Part shown: piece after piece, positions 25,647 through 33,825 of the stretch
Position numbering within the stretch: position 1 is the first letter of the stretch
Layout: each line of letters opens with the position of its first letter
DNA from: Azotimanducus sp965199815
GTDB lineage: Bacteria > Pseudomonadota > Gammaproteobacteria > Pseudomonadales > Azotimanducaceae
DNA length: 64,000 bases
Assembly: GCA_965199815.1 (NCBI GenBank)
Contig: CBDATE010000018.1
Location: 62,001-126,000 of the forward strand
Direction: 5' to 3'
The notes under the pieces: generated by a model
Database searches by the model: none
Seen by the model: the letters and a program-made list of their open reading frames with translations, nothing else
What the model was told of the DNA's origin: nothing
Position numbers and translations under genes: made by a program

Positions 25647-26374
25647 CGCACGGCTTGGTGAAGTTACTGAGCGAAGGTGGTGATTTTACCGAAAGGCAGG
25701 CTGAGCTTCTCGTCGAGGGGCAAGTTCTTGCGTTCAGGAACAACACTGTCAATCTGGCCTCCAGGGAGAATCTGGCCTCCAAGGAGGATGTTGTATCCAT
25801 CCGGCGAGATATAGCAGCGATTCAAGCGAGTATCGAGGCCCTGCGACAGGAGACCAAAAAAGACATTGATGCTCTGCGGCAGGAGACCAAAAAGGACATT
25901 GCGCGGATTCAGGCGGACATTGATGCTCTGCGGCAGGAGACCAGGGAGGGCCTTGCGCGGCTTCAAGCGGAGATTGAGGCCCTGCGCCTGGAGACCAGAG
26001 AGAACATTGTGCGGCTTGAAGGGAGCATTGAAAAGCTGCGCGTCGAGACCAGCAAGGACATAGAAAAGCTGCGCGTTGAGACCAGCAAGGACATAGAAAA
26101 GCTGCGCCTGGAGACCAGAGGCGATATCGAAAAGCTGCGCCTGGAGACCAGAGAGAACATTGTGCGGCTTGAAGGGAGCATTGAAAACATGCGCCTGGAG
26201 ACCAGCAAGGACATTGAGGCCATGCGCCTGGAGACCAAGAAGGACATCGAAAAGCTGAGCTTGGAAAACAAGTCGAAAGTTGAAGAAGCGAGAGTCAGCC
26301 TGCTGAAATGGATGTTCACAGCCACATTCACATCCATGTTTGGGCTCGCTGGATTGATCATCGCTATGGATTGA
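25589..26374 (+). CDS. Hendecad coiled-coil protein with C-terminal membrane anchor (DUF1640-like)
   Basis: I do not know its function. With the ATG at 25589 it has 261 residues. The N-terminal part (about 20-70) resembles DUF1640/CCDC90-type proteins (GLVKLLSEGGDFTERQAELLVEGQ...). Residues about 75-230 are a continuous coiled coil built of 11-residue units such as IEALRQETKKD and IEKLRLETRGD, interrupted by 7-residue units (IVRLEGS). The C-terminus has one transmembrane segment (LLKWMFTATFTSMFGLAGLII). The first 33 bp of the gene are tandemly duplicated in frame, so a second ATG at 25622 could also serve as start. The stop codon also lies in a tandem duplication. The family relative MCUR1/CCDC90 is mitochondrial; bacterial roles are unclear. 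Confidence 0.7.
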   Translation: MSTALAHEQQPMSTALAHDTHGLVKLLSEGGDFTERQAELLVEGQVLAFRNNTVNLASRENLASKEDVVSIRRDIAAIQASIEALRQETKKDIDALRQETKKDIARIQADIDALRQETREGLARLQAEIEALRLETRENIVRLEGSIEKLRVETSKDIEKLRVETSKDIEKLRLETRGDIEKLRLETRENIVRLEGSIENMRLETSKDIEAMRLETKKDIEKLSLENKSKVEEARVSLLKWMFTATFTSMFGLAGLIIAMD

Positions 26375-26384
26375 TCATCGCTGT
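26351..26384. repeat. 17-bp tandem duplication at the coiled-coil gene stop
   Basis: GGATTGATCATCGCTAT at 26351-26367 is followed by GGATTGATCATCGCTGT at 26368-26384. The gene's TGA stop is at 26372-26374, in the second unit. Confidence 0.8.
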
Positions 26385-26693
26385 ATTGAATTGATGTTCC
26401 TGTGACATCCTGATTCGCGCTCAAAGGGGTGGCGTGTCATCCGCAGGAGCGAAGCGCAGCTGGAAGCAACGCTGCCGCGGGATGGTGGAGTTCGCGCACT
26501 CGTCGCAAGGGGCCGTGTGTCGCGCTCGCCCCTCAATCTCGTGTCCGGTGAACGAGCACACGCTGGTTGACCCCGGCCAGCCAGGCATGTAGAGTTTCAC
26601 CTGTGGATGGCAGTGCGGGCGGTGCCTTGCCGACAGATGCACAGATGTGCATATGCCCAGAATTTCTGAAGTAAGTAACAGGGGGATTTCAAC
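26375..26693. other. 319-bp intergenic region upstream of the TonB receptor
   Basis: It contains the second half of the 17-bp duplication, the right copy of the ~31-bp direct repeat (26525-26555) and a ribosome site CAGGGGGAT just before 26694. A 73-codon minus-strand frame (26421-26642) has no recognisable features and overlaps the repeat, so I do not call it a gene. No clear promoter or terminator was seen. Confidence 0.5.
26525..26555. repeat. ~31-bp direct repeat, right copy
   Basis: Partner of 25521-25551. Both begin CTCGCC and end TCCGGTGAACGAGC, in the same orientation, 1,004 bp apart. Confidence 0.75.
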
Positions 26694-29369
26694 ATGATCA
26701 CTTTACCCAGGCTGGCCAGCCAAGGGCGTACGCTCTTGGCTGCAACACGAAACACGCTGAACACGCTGAAGATGATGAAGGTGAAATTCTTCGCCGTGTG
26801 CGGTGCGTTCGTGATGGGCTTCCTGTTCCTGTCGGCCGCACCGGCGTTTGCCGAGGACGGGGGTCAGCAAGCCGCTCCACAGTCGGCGATTGAAGAAGTC
26901 ATCGTGGTCGGTTCCCGGCGTCGAGACCGCTCGGCGGCGGATTCCCCGGTGCCGGTAGATGTTATTGGCGGCGATGATTTCGTCGCCAATGGCGACTCCA
27001 ATATGGACTCGCTGATTTCAAGCCTCGTCCCCTCCTATAACGTCGGCCAGGAGCCCATCAGTGATGCGGCCACCTTCATTCGCCCTGCCACGCTGCGCGG
27101 CCTCGCGCCGGATGCTACCCTGGTGCTCGTCAACGGCAAGCGACGTCACCGCGCTGCCGTCATCACCCTGCTTGGTGTAGGCATCTCCGGTGGTTCGCAA
27201 GGGCCGGATGTGTCCGTCATCCCGGCGATAGCCCTCGACCGCCTGGAGGTCCTGCGTGACGGCGCTTCGGCGCAATATGGTTCGGATGCCATTGCCGGCA
27301 TCATGAACTTCGTGCTCAAGGAAAACAGTTCCGGCATGGATTTCGATGCCAAGTGGGGCAAGTACTACGAAGGTGATGGCGATGCCCTGACCCTGTCCAC
27401 CAATGTGGGATTGCCGCTGACGCAAAACGGCTTCGCCAATCTGAGTTTCGAGTGGAAGGAGTCCGACCCCACCAGTCGCAGTGAGCAACGCGGTGACGCA
27501 CAGGGGCTCATTGATGCCGGCAACACCAATGTCCGCCAGCCTGCGCAGATCTGGGGCGCACCACGCTACTCGGACGACTTCAAGCTGTTCGGCAACTTCG
27601 GTCTTGATCTTGGCAATGGTCTGGAGGCCTATGCCTTCGGTAACTGGGCGGAAAGACAGGTGGAAGGCGGTTTCTATTACCGCAATCCGCATACCCGTGG
27701 AGGTGTCTTCCGCGGGCCAATGGTGGACGCGAGTGGCATGGAAGTGGAAGAAGGCGGCACACCTACCCTCAAAGTGGCGGACCTGTCCGGAGACGGGACC
27801 GGCAATTGTCCGGTGATTCGCATAGAGAACGATGTCCCTGATGCCGCTGCGCTGTCCGCTGTACAAGCCAACCCCGAGTGTTACACCCTCTACGAGAAGT
27901 TCCCGGGCGGCTTTACGCCACAGTTCGGGGGCTTCGTTGACGATGTGGCCCTGGCGGGTGGCGTTCGTGGTGAGATGGGAGACTGGTATGTTGATCTGAG
28001 CGCATCGGCCGGACGCAGCCACGCCAGTTTCTACATCTACAACACCATTAACCCACAGCTTCTCGGACTGATGAATGACATCCCCATATACTACGATGCG
28101 GGTGCTTACACGGAGACCGACCGGGTGGTCAATCTGGACCTCTCGCGGCCGGTAAATGTGGACGGCTTCTGGGGGCCGCTGAATGTAGCCTTGGGTGCCG
28201 AATACCGGGATGAAACCTTCAAGATCACCAACGGCGACCCCAACTCTTTCTTCAATGACCCGAATCTGGAGTTCGGTCTTGCCGCACAGGGCTTTGGTGT
28301 CGGCTCGAACGGATTCCCGGGATTCCCTCCGGGAGATGCCGGTGATAACAAATCGAGTTCAGTCGCCACCTATGTGGACCTGGAAGCCAACGTCACGCAG
28401 AACCTGCTTGTCGGTACCGCCCTGCGCTACGAAGACTATGAGGAATTCGGAGACACGCTTGACGGCAAGCTGGCCGCCAGACTGCAAGCTACCGATGCCT
28501 TCGCACTGCGTGGTGCCATCAGCACCGGCTTTCGTGTACCCACGGCGGGTCAGGCCAATCTGCGCAACGTGACCACCGAATTCAACATGGGGATGCTGGC
28601 GGACATCGCTACCCTGCCACCCACCAACCCGGTGTCTCGGCAGAAGGGTGCCATGGCCCTGACCCCGGAAGAATCAACCAATATCACGCTGGGAGCTGTC
28701 TTTGATCTGGGGCCAGCGAGCGTCACCATAGACTATTACAACATCGAGATTGAAGATCGGATTGCCTTCACCGAGCGCTTCAGCCTGACTGAAGCGGATG
28801 TCGATGCGCTCCTGGCGGCCGGTGTCAGTGATGCGAGAAGCTTCACCTCGGTGCGCTTCTTCTCCAATCAGCAGACAGTGGAAATTCAGGGCGTTGATCT
28901 GGTGGTGTCCCTGCCGTTTGCCCTCGCTGGAGGTTCTTCCACCCTGACCGCAGTGGCCAACTTCTCGGATGTCGAACTCACCAGATTCAATCCGGATTTC
29001 ACCAGCGATAACCTTCGCGCCCAGATCGAGGAAGGGCGCCCGGACTCACGATACGTCATTACCTGGAACCACTCACAGGGCGATTGGCGCTTCATGGCCA
29101 GAGGGCGCTTCTACGGCGAGTATTACGATGCACCGACCAACAGCGCATCTGTGGCCTACAGGCCAGACCCCGCCTTCCTGATTGATGCTGAAGTCTCGTA
29201 TCAGGCGACGGAGAATCTCAGCCTGCTGGTTGGGGCGCAGAACCTGTTCGACGAGTATCCGGAGAAGAATCCCAATGGCGAAGTGGCCGGGCTGATCTAC
29301 CCGGAAAGCTCGCCGTTCGGCTTCAATGGTGGCTACTACTACATGCGCGCCAGATGGAGCATGGACTGA
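26694..29369 (+). CDS. TonB-dependent outer membrane receptor
   Basis: It is predicted to import a scarce ligand (siderophore, vitamin or glycan; not determined) using TonB energy. The 891-residue frame has a signal peptide (MMKVKFFAVCGAFVMGFLFL... cut near AFA-EDGG), a TonB-box-like IEEVIVVGSRR, a plug domain (residues about 85-200, with RGLAPDATLVLVNGKRRH and DRLEVLRDGASAQYGSDAIAGIMNF) and a beta-barrel ending in the aromatic-rich YYYMRARWSMD. The ATG at 26694 has a good ribosome site, but the signal peptide begins only at residue 27-28. The true start could therefore be ATG 26772/26775, or the protein has an extended signal peptide. It stands alone, with no visible TonB/ExbBD or regulator nearby. 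Confidence 0.9.
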   Translation: MITLPRLASQGRTLLAATRNTLNTLKMMKVKFFAVCGAFVMGFLFLSAAPAFAEDGGQQAAPQSAIEEVIVVGSRRRDRSAADSPVPVDVIGGDDFVANGDSNMDSLISSLVPSYNVGQEPISDAATFIRPATLRGLAPDATLVLVNGKRRHRAAVITLLGVGISGGSQGPDVSVIPAIALDRLEVLRDGASAQYGSDAIAGIMNFVLKENSSGMDFDAKWGKYYEGDGDALTLSTNVGLPLTQNGFANLSFEWKESDPTSRSEQRGDAQGLIDAGNTNVRQPAQIWGAPRYSDDFKLFGNFGLDLGNGLEAYAFGNWAERQVEGGFYYRNPHTRGGVFRGPMVDASGMEVEEGGTPTLKVADLSGDGTGNCPVIRIENDVPDAAALSAVQANPECYTLYEKFPGGFTPQFGGFVDDVALAGGVRGEMGDWYVDLSASAGRSHASFYIYNTINPQLLGLMNDIPIYYDAGAYTETDRVVNLDLSRPVNVDGFWGPLNVALGAEYRDETFKITNGDPNSFFNDPNLEFGLAAQGFGVGSNGFPGFPPGDAGDNKSSSVATYVDLEANVTQNLLVGTALRYEDYEEFGDTLDGKLAARLQATDAFALRGAISTGFRVPTAGQANLRNVTTEFNMGMLADIATLPPTNPVSRQKGAMALTPEESTNITLGAVFDLGPASVTIDYYNIEIEDRIAFTERFSLTEADVDALLAAGVSDARSFTSVRFFSNQQTVEIQGVDLVVSLPFALAGGSSTLTAVANFSDVELTRFNPDFTSDNLRAQIEEGRPDSRYVITWNHSQGDWRFMARGRFYGEYYDAPTNSASVAYRPDPAFLIDAEVSYQATENLSLLVGAQNLFDEYPEKNPNGEVAGLIYPESSPFGFNGGYYYMRARWSMD

Positions 29370-29408
29370 TCAGAGACTGCCCGGGCCTGTGAAGGGCTCG
29401 GATATCTC

Positions 29409-30092
29409 CTACGCTCCCATCAAGGAGCGCCACATCTCCAGATCCTGAATACGCAGATAGGGGTTCCTCGCCTTGATGAACCCAAGTGGCGCGCTCGGCT
29501 CGGAGGAATAGTGATGGCCGGGAAGGAGCAGGGTCTCATCGGGGAGTTCGGAGAGTTTTCTCAGGCTGTGAAACATGTCGTCGGGATCCGACCCGGGAAG
29601 ATCCACCCGTCCACAACCATGAATGAACAGGGTATCTCCCGCGACCAGTGTCTGCTTGATACGAAAGCATTGTGACCCGGGCGTGTGCCCGGGGGTGTGC
29701 AGAAACTCGACTTCCAGATCTCCAATCTCGAGCCGGTCGCCACTGTCCACTGAGCGCAGATCACTCTTCGACACGCCGGTTACCTTCCTGAGTCCCGATG
29801 CCTCGTGTCGGTTGCAGTAAATCCGGTTGGGGCGACGCGCAAGCAGCTCGGCCACGCCTTCAATCCTGTGAGAAGCGATCTCGCCACCACAATGATCCGG
29901 GTGGTAGTGGGTGACCAGCGTCCCGATGAGCGTCAGATCCAGCGCATCAACGCGCGCCAGCAAGCCTTCAATGTCCCAGGCCGGGTCCACCAACACGGCT
30001 TCGCCGGTGGCGCGCCAACCGATGAGATAGGCGAAATTCTGCATGCGCCCCACGGGAATCTGCTCGATGATGAAATCCTGATCCTGAATCAT
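29409..30092 (-). CDS. Metallo-beta-lactamase-fold hydrolase (glyoxalase II / persulfide dioxygenase-like)
   Basis: The 227-residue protein has the metal-binding THYHPDH motif at 61-67, the further ligand region HTPGHTPGS, the DTLFIHGCGRVDLPGSDPDDMF block and a late LLLPGHHYS. The HGCGR segment resembles that of ETHE1-like persulfide dioxygenases as well as hydroxyacylglutathione hydrolases, so the substrate is open. I start at ATG 30092 (MIQDQDF). The frame extends 21 codons upstream, but that part is read from the hairpin element (its MDLIRTY mirrors MDFIRTY ahead of gyrB) and is not believed. It is divergent from the alkyltransferase gene. Confidence 0.8.
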   Translation of the reverse strand: MIQDQDFIIEQIPVGRMQNFAYLIGWRATGEAVLVDPAWDIEGLLARVDALDLTLIGTLVTHYHPDHCGGEIASHRIEGVAELLARRPNRIYCNRHEASGLRKVTGVSKSDLRSVDSGDRLEIGDLEVEFLHTPGHTPGSQCFRIKQTLVAGDTLFIHGCGRVDLPGSDPDDMFHSLRKLSELPDETLLLPGHHYSSEPSAPLGFIKARNPYLRIQDLEMWRSLMGA

Positions 30093-30135
30093 GTCGGTAC
30101 TCTCGGTCTCTCTGCTGTCAACTGCGGACACTATG

Positions 30136-30255
30136 TATGTTCTGATCAAGTCCATCCATGGACTTGATCATACTCGCAGATTCAATGCCTAACGGCACTG
30201 AATCTGGCGGCACATCCATGTGCCGCACGGGAAACTCTGTTATTCAGAGTTTCCC
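30136..30255. repeat. Dispersed four-hairpin element, copy 2
   Basis: This is the better-preserved copy of 4287-4407. Four inverted repeats follow one another. 30144-30169 has a perfect 10-bp stem (GATCAAGTCC). 30179-30204 has an 11-bp stem with one non-Watson-Crick pair. 30207-30226 is a perfect 9-bp palindrome around CC. 30229-30255 has a perfect 11-bp stem (GGGAAACTCTG) with loop TTATT. It fills the divergent gap between the MBL hydrolase and the alkyltransferase. Confidence 0.88.
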
Positions 30256-30292
30256 TATAATCCCCTATCACCTGAACTTCCGGCGACCGCTC

Positions 30293-30778
30293 ATGTACTG
30301 TGCATTCATTCCTTCCCCCGTCGGCAAACTGCTTTTGGAAGGTTCGGACAGGGAATACGTGGAAGCGATTTCCTTCACACACAACAAGGAAGTCCAACTT
30401 CCCCCGGGCGCTGTCGAGACCGGCGACGGGTTCCCCGAAGCGCGCCGACAGTTGGACGAGTATTTCCTCGGCAAGCGGCAGAATTTTGACTTCCCCGTGC
30501 GCCTCCATGTCAAGGGCTTTCGCCGACAGGTGCTCGAACGCCTCAAGCAGGTGCCCTACGGGGAGACGATTTCCTACAAGGCGCTTGGCACCAGCATCGG
30601 CAAGCCGCAAGCGGCACGCGCGGTCGGCGGCGCGGTCGGCAGCAACCCCCTGTCGATTGTCATCCCCTGTCATCGCGTGCTCACTTCTGCCGGCGGTATC
30701 GGTGGCTTCGGTGGTGGACTCGCGGCCAAGCGAACCCTGCTGCGCATCGAAGGCATCACGCTCGCGCAGCGTACGTAG
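30293..30778 (+). CDS. ogt: Methylated-DNA--protein-cysteine methyltransferase
   Basis: It repairs O6-alkylguanine by transferring the alkyl group to its own Cys. The 161-residue protein has the active-site IPCHRV at 124-129 (Cys126), the preceding helix-turn-helix (YGETISYKALGTSIGKPQAARAVG) and the usual small N-terminal domain. I choose ATG 30293, which fits the Ogt N-terminus. The frame is open through the hairpin element upstream. It is convergent with aroA, three bases apart. The short length and lack of a transcription-factor domain fit Ogt rather than Ada. Confidence 0.92.
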   Translation: MYCAFIPSPVGKLLLEGSDREYVEAISFTHNKEVQLPPGAVETGDGFPEARRQLDEYFLGKRQNFDFPVRLHVKGFRRQVLERLKQVPYGETISYKALGTSIGKPQAARAVGGAVGSNPLSIVIPCHRVLTSAGGIGGFGGGLAAKRTLLRIEGITLAQRT

Positions 30779-30781
30779 AGG

Positions 30782-32053
30782 TCACCCGCTCAGGAGCCTG
30801 GTAAATACATCGAAGTAGCCGGGAAAGGTCTTGTTGACAACCTCCGGGTGCTCAATCTCGACCGGTGCCCCGAAGCAGGCCAACGAGAAGCACATGGCCA
30901 TGCGATGGTCTCCATAGGTGGCGATGCGCGCCGGGCGCAAGGTCGCGGGCGGATCTATCTCCAGGCTGTCCTCATGCACCCGTGTCTGCGCGCCGAGCCT
31001 GGCGAGTTCCGTGCACATGGCTGCAAGGCGGTCTGATTCCTTGATGCGCCAGTTGCCGATGCCGCTTATGCGCGTCCTGCCCTTCGCGAAGAGAGCGGTG
31101 ACGGCCAGGGTCATGGCCGCATCGGGCATGTGGTTGAGGTCTATATCCACGCCTCTGAGTGGTGCTCGATTCACCTGAACACCACTGGCATCAGACGTTA
31201 CATCGGCGCCCATCAATCGCAGCGCGTCGGCAAACCCGGCATCGCCCTGAATGCTCTCCTTCGCCAGGTTGGTAATGACCAGATCCGCGCCGGCGATAGC
31301 TCCGGCCGCGAGAAAGTAGCTCGCGCTGCTGGCATCCGCCTCGATTTCGCAGGTGCCCGGAGATACATAGCCGCCTGGATGCAGGCTGTAGCGCGCATAG
31401 CCCTGGCGTTGCAGCCTCACGCCGAAATCCGCCATGAGGCGAATGGTCATATCCACGTAGGGTTTGGACACCTGCTCCCCGGGCACGTCAATCACTATTG
31501 GTGCGCGCGCGAGCGGCGCTGCGAGCAGCAGCGAACTCAGGTACTGACTGCTCAGTTCGCCGGGCAACTCGACAACTCCTCCGCCAAGCCCACTGCCTGT
31601 CACACGCAGCGGCGGAAAGCCATTCGCCTCCGGATACGTGATGTTTGCGCCAAGTGTGCGCAATGCTTCCACCAGAGCCCCGACCGGGCGCTCACGCATC
31701 CGCGGTGAGCACTCGAGCACATAGTCGCCAGAACCCAGAGCAAGTGCGGCGGTCAGCGGCCGGTAGGCGGTTCCCGCAAGACCGAGATAGAGCGTCTGAC
31801 GCTGCCCGTCGTGTCCGAGCGGCCCCGCTTGCCCCGTGATGATGAGCGTGTCGCCCTGCTCTTGTGTGTCCACGCCAAGCAGCTTCAGGGCGCGCAGCAT
31901 CAGGTGGGTGTCCTCGCTCGCCAGCGCCCCTCGAAGCTGCGTTGTGCCGCTGGCAAAAGCGGCGAGCAGGAGGGCGCGATTCGTCAGGCTCTTGGAGCCC
32001 GGAATATCGACCCTGCCGGAAATGCGGGAGTATCTGGGAAGAGAGAGCGACAT
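30782..32053 (-). CDS. aroA: 3-phosphoshikimate 1-carboxyvinyltransferase (EPSP synthase)
   Basis: Sixth step of the shikimate pathway: shikimate-3-phosphate plus PEP gives EPSP. The 423-residue protein matches class I enzymes: N-terminal PGSKSLTNRALLLAA, SSASYFLA, RIKESDRL and YGDHRMAM motifs. The glyphosate/PEP loop reads LGLAGTAYRPLTAA instead of the usual LGNAGTAMRPL, so the Asn94 and Met99 equivalents (E. coli numbering) are Leu and Tyr while Gly96, Thr97, Arg100 and Pro101 are kept. It lies apart from other aro genes. Confidence 0.94.
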   Translation of the reverse strand: MSLSLPRYSRISGRVDIPGSKSLTNRALLLAAFASGTTQLRGALASEDTHLMLRALKLLGVDTQEQGDTLIITGQAGPLGHDGQRQTLYLGLAGTAYRPLTAALALGSGDYVLECSPRMRERPVGALVEALRTLGANITYPEANGFPPLRVTGSGLGGGVVELPGELSSQYLSSLLLAAPLARAPIVIDVPGEQVSKPYVDMTIRLMADFGVRLQRQGYARYSLHPGGYVSPGTCEIEADASSASYFLAAGAIAGADLVITNLAKESIQGDAGFADALRLMGADVTSDASGVQVNRAPLRGVDIDLNHMPDAAMTLAVTALFAKGRTRISGIGNWRIKESDRLAAMCTELARLGAQTRVHEDSLEIDPPATLRPARIATYGDHRMAMCFSLACFGAPVEIEHPEVVNKTFPGYFDVFTRLLSG

Positions 32054-32120
32054 GACAGCGAGATTATCCGCTGCTTCGCTCGTGTGTGCTCACGCTGTGT
32101 GGGGGAGGTGCGGGTATCCT

Positions 32121-32184
32121 CAAGCCTTGGCCAAGCCTTGGCGCAGTCTCGGGGCAGCTACCCACAAGCGCTTATAGCGCTTAT
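32121..32184. repeat. Two short tandem duplications between aroA and the CpxP-like gene
   Basis: CAAGCCTTGGC is repeated at 32121-32131 and 32132-32142. AGCGCTTAT is repeated at 32167-32175 and 32176-32184. The latter contains the stop codon of the minus-strand gene ending at 32181. Confidence 0.75.
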
Positions 32185-32714
32185 CGTGGCCGATAATCGA
32201 CAGTTCGGCCTGGATTGAACTCTTCGGTCGTATGCCTCGAGACCAGTACATGCGTGGGGGTACTGGGCAACTTGGCGCGCTCAATCATGTTTGCCACCAG
32301 GCGTCGTTCACCGGGTGTCAGGTGCATGGAAATCCTGACAAGAGACGAATTGGTGTGCCCGTGTACGCGCGCGACAACGGCCGTTAATTCTTTCAGCTTG
32401 CATGCGAAGTCGCGGTGATTGAAACGCTCCGCATTCAGAATCTGGCGCAACTCGCCACGAAGCTGCCGCAAGATGGCCAGGTCTTGCTCCATGGGGCCGA
32501 TGGACTGCGAATGATGCACCAGAAGCTGGCGCAGCCGGTCCTTGGGCAGCGCCTGCAAGGCGATGGTTTGCGGAGCCACCAGAACGCGGTTTCCGTGGTC
32601 GTGAGCCATACGACCCACGAAAAAACCGACCGAGGCAATGTTGAGGGATACCGAAACCAGCAGAAGCGCCCCGAGCCACTTGAGAGGATTGCTGCTAGCC
32701 ACCAGGCGACCCAT
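32181..32714 (-). CDS. Membrane-anchored periplasmic heavy-metal sensor / CpxP-like protein
   Basis: The 177-residue protein has one N-terminal transmembrane helix (about 12-34) and a helical periplasmic domain with the LTPGERRLVANMI motif typical of the CnrR/Metal_resist/CpxP group. His and Cys residues (for example VHHSQS and DFACK) could bind metal, but this is not proven. It overlaps the upstream anti-sigma gene by 20 bp and so belongs to the sigma-factor operon. Its likely role is sensing an envelope or metal stress signal and acting on the anti-sigma factor. Confidence 0.7.
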   Translation of the reverse strand: MGRLVASSNPLKWLGALLLVSVSLNIASVGFFVGRMAHDHGNRVLVAPQTIALQALPKDRLRQLLVHHSQSIGPMEQDLAILRQLRGELRQILNAERFNHRDFACKLKELTAVVARVHGHTNSSLVRISMHLTPGERRLVANMIERAKLPSTPTHVLVSRHTTEEFNPGRTVDYRPR

Positions 32715-33066
32715 CTTCGTCGTTTTCGTCGCTTGCGTCGCTGTAGTTCCGGATCAGGTGATGCGCTGCATCGAACGAGGTCACCAGATGTGTGTGCGGT
32801 TCCGAGTCAGGCAACAGTGGCGATTCGTGCAGGAGGTCGCTCTGGCCGAAGGCGAGACCGGTCGCAAAGGGCAGCAGACAGGCCAGCACCGGACGCCAGA
32901 GAGGTCGGAACAACCAGTCAATGAATCCTGTCGGCCGGGATTCAACCTGCGCAAAAACAGCCTGGCGTATGCGGGCTTCAACGATTGGGTGCAATGCCGG
33001 CGGCCCAAGCGTCTTCAGGCGTTTCATCAAGGCCTCGTCTTCCGGGGTATCCGAATCCGACTTCAT
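32695..33066 (-). CDS. Probable anti-sigma factor (single-pass membrane protein)
   Basis: A 123-residue protein with a cytoplasmic N-terminal half (about 1-55), a single hydrophobic segment (about 58-76, PVLACLLPFATGLAFG) and an acidic C-terminal tail (SDASDENDEDG). No zinc-binding HxxxCxxC anti-sigma motif is present. The call rests on its position: its start overlaps the ECF sigma gene stop by 4 bp, and it precedes a CpxP-like sensor. This is the usual sigma / anti-sigma / sensor layout. Confidence 0.65.
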   Translation of the reverse strand: MKSDSDTPEDEALMKRLKTLGPPALHPIVEARIRQAVFAQVESRPTGFIDWLFRPLWRPVLACLLPFATGLAFGQSDLLHESPLLPDSEPHTHLVTSFDAAHHLIRNYSDASDENDEDGSPGG

Positions 33067-33713
33067 GACGAACCACCTGCCTCGAGCGCGGCAACACTCG
33101 ACTTCAGCGCCCGTCGCCCTCGGGCGAGCAAGGAAACCAGCGCATCAAGGGACACACCGAGGACGGATGCGGCCTCTTGATTGGAAAACCCCTTCATGTA
33201 ACAGAGCAGTACGGCGGTACGCTGGCGTTCAGGCAAGCCGTCGAGCGACTCCTTGAAAACCTCATCGCGATAGCGTTCATCGAATGCAATTTCCGGCGAG
33301 TGACCCTCATCAACAACCTGCGCGACTTCCCGTTCCAGGGATTTCGATTCACTTTCAAGCGTCCACCGACGGCGTCTCCGGTATGAATCGATGGCCGCAT
33401 TGCGCGTCAGGGTGTGCAGCCAGGTGGTCACCTTTACGCGCCCCGGCTTGTAGGTATGTGCCTTGGTCCAGCAGCGCACGAAAGTTTCCTGCGTCAAATC
33501 TTCAGCATCTTCCGGATGCCGCACCAGACTCAGCGCGAAGGCGTAAATGGATCGCATATGTCGCGCCATGAGGGCATCAAGGGCATCCTTGTCTCCCTTG
33601 CACATCGCCTTCATCAGGGTTTCGTCGATTTGCACATGGTCATCTGTGCCATGCGCCATCCAGTCGAACCAATCGAAGCGATGTACGGAGCTACTCGCCA
33701 CAAGGGTATTCAT
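33063..33713 (-). CDS. ECF-family RNA polymerase sigma factor
   Basis: The 216-residue protein has a region 2 with HPEDAEDLTQETFVRCW and the -10 recognition stretch TWLHTLTRNAAIDSYRRRRR, and a region 4 helix-turn-helix LPERQRTAVLLCYMKGFSNQEAASVLGVSLDALVSLLARGRRAL (described by LPERQR and the AAS/LGVS turn). I start at ATG 33713. The frame is open 49 codons further but runs toward greB without sigma similarity. It forms an operon with the anti-sigma and sensor genes. The target regulon and -35/-10 site were not identified. Confidence 0.88.
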   Translation of the reverse strand: MNTLVASSSVHRFDWFDWMAHGTDDHVQIDETLMKAMCKGDKDALDALMARHMRSIYAFALSLVRHPEDAEDLTQETFVRCWTKAHTYKPGRVKVTTWLHTLTRNAAIDSYRRRRRWTLESESKSLEREVAQVVDEGHSPEIAFDERYRDEVFKESLDGLPERQRTAVLLCYMKGFSNQEAASVLGVSLDALVSLLARGRRALKSSVAALEAGGSS

Positions 33714-33825
33714 GATGCTTTTTCCACAGGGGTTCGATATCGCCAATATTACCGGACTGCACGGATTTTTACGCCAATGACTGAAGAACCTGTTGACAGG
33801 CAGTTGCCGAGATGTTGCCCACGGA

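Noticed and set aside
26421..26642. 73-codon minus-strand frame between the coiled-coil gene and the TonB receptor
   Set aside because: No recognisable motif or good ribosome site, and it overlaps the ~31-bp direct repeat. Better described as intergenic.
29370..29400. Intrinsic terminator after the TonB receptor (GCCCGGGC palindrome)
   Set aside because: The stem is short and not followed by a T-run, so a factor-independent terminator is not supported.
30256..30261. TATAAT at 30256 as a promoter for the alkyltransferase gene
   Set aside because: No plausible -35 hexamer lies 16-18 bp upstream; that stretch is the arm of a hairpin. Possible but not supported.
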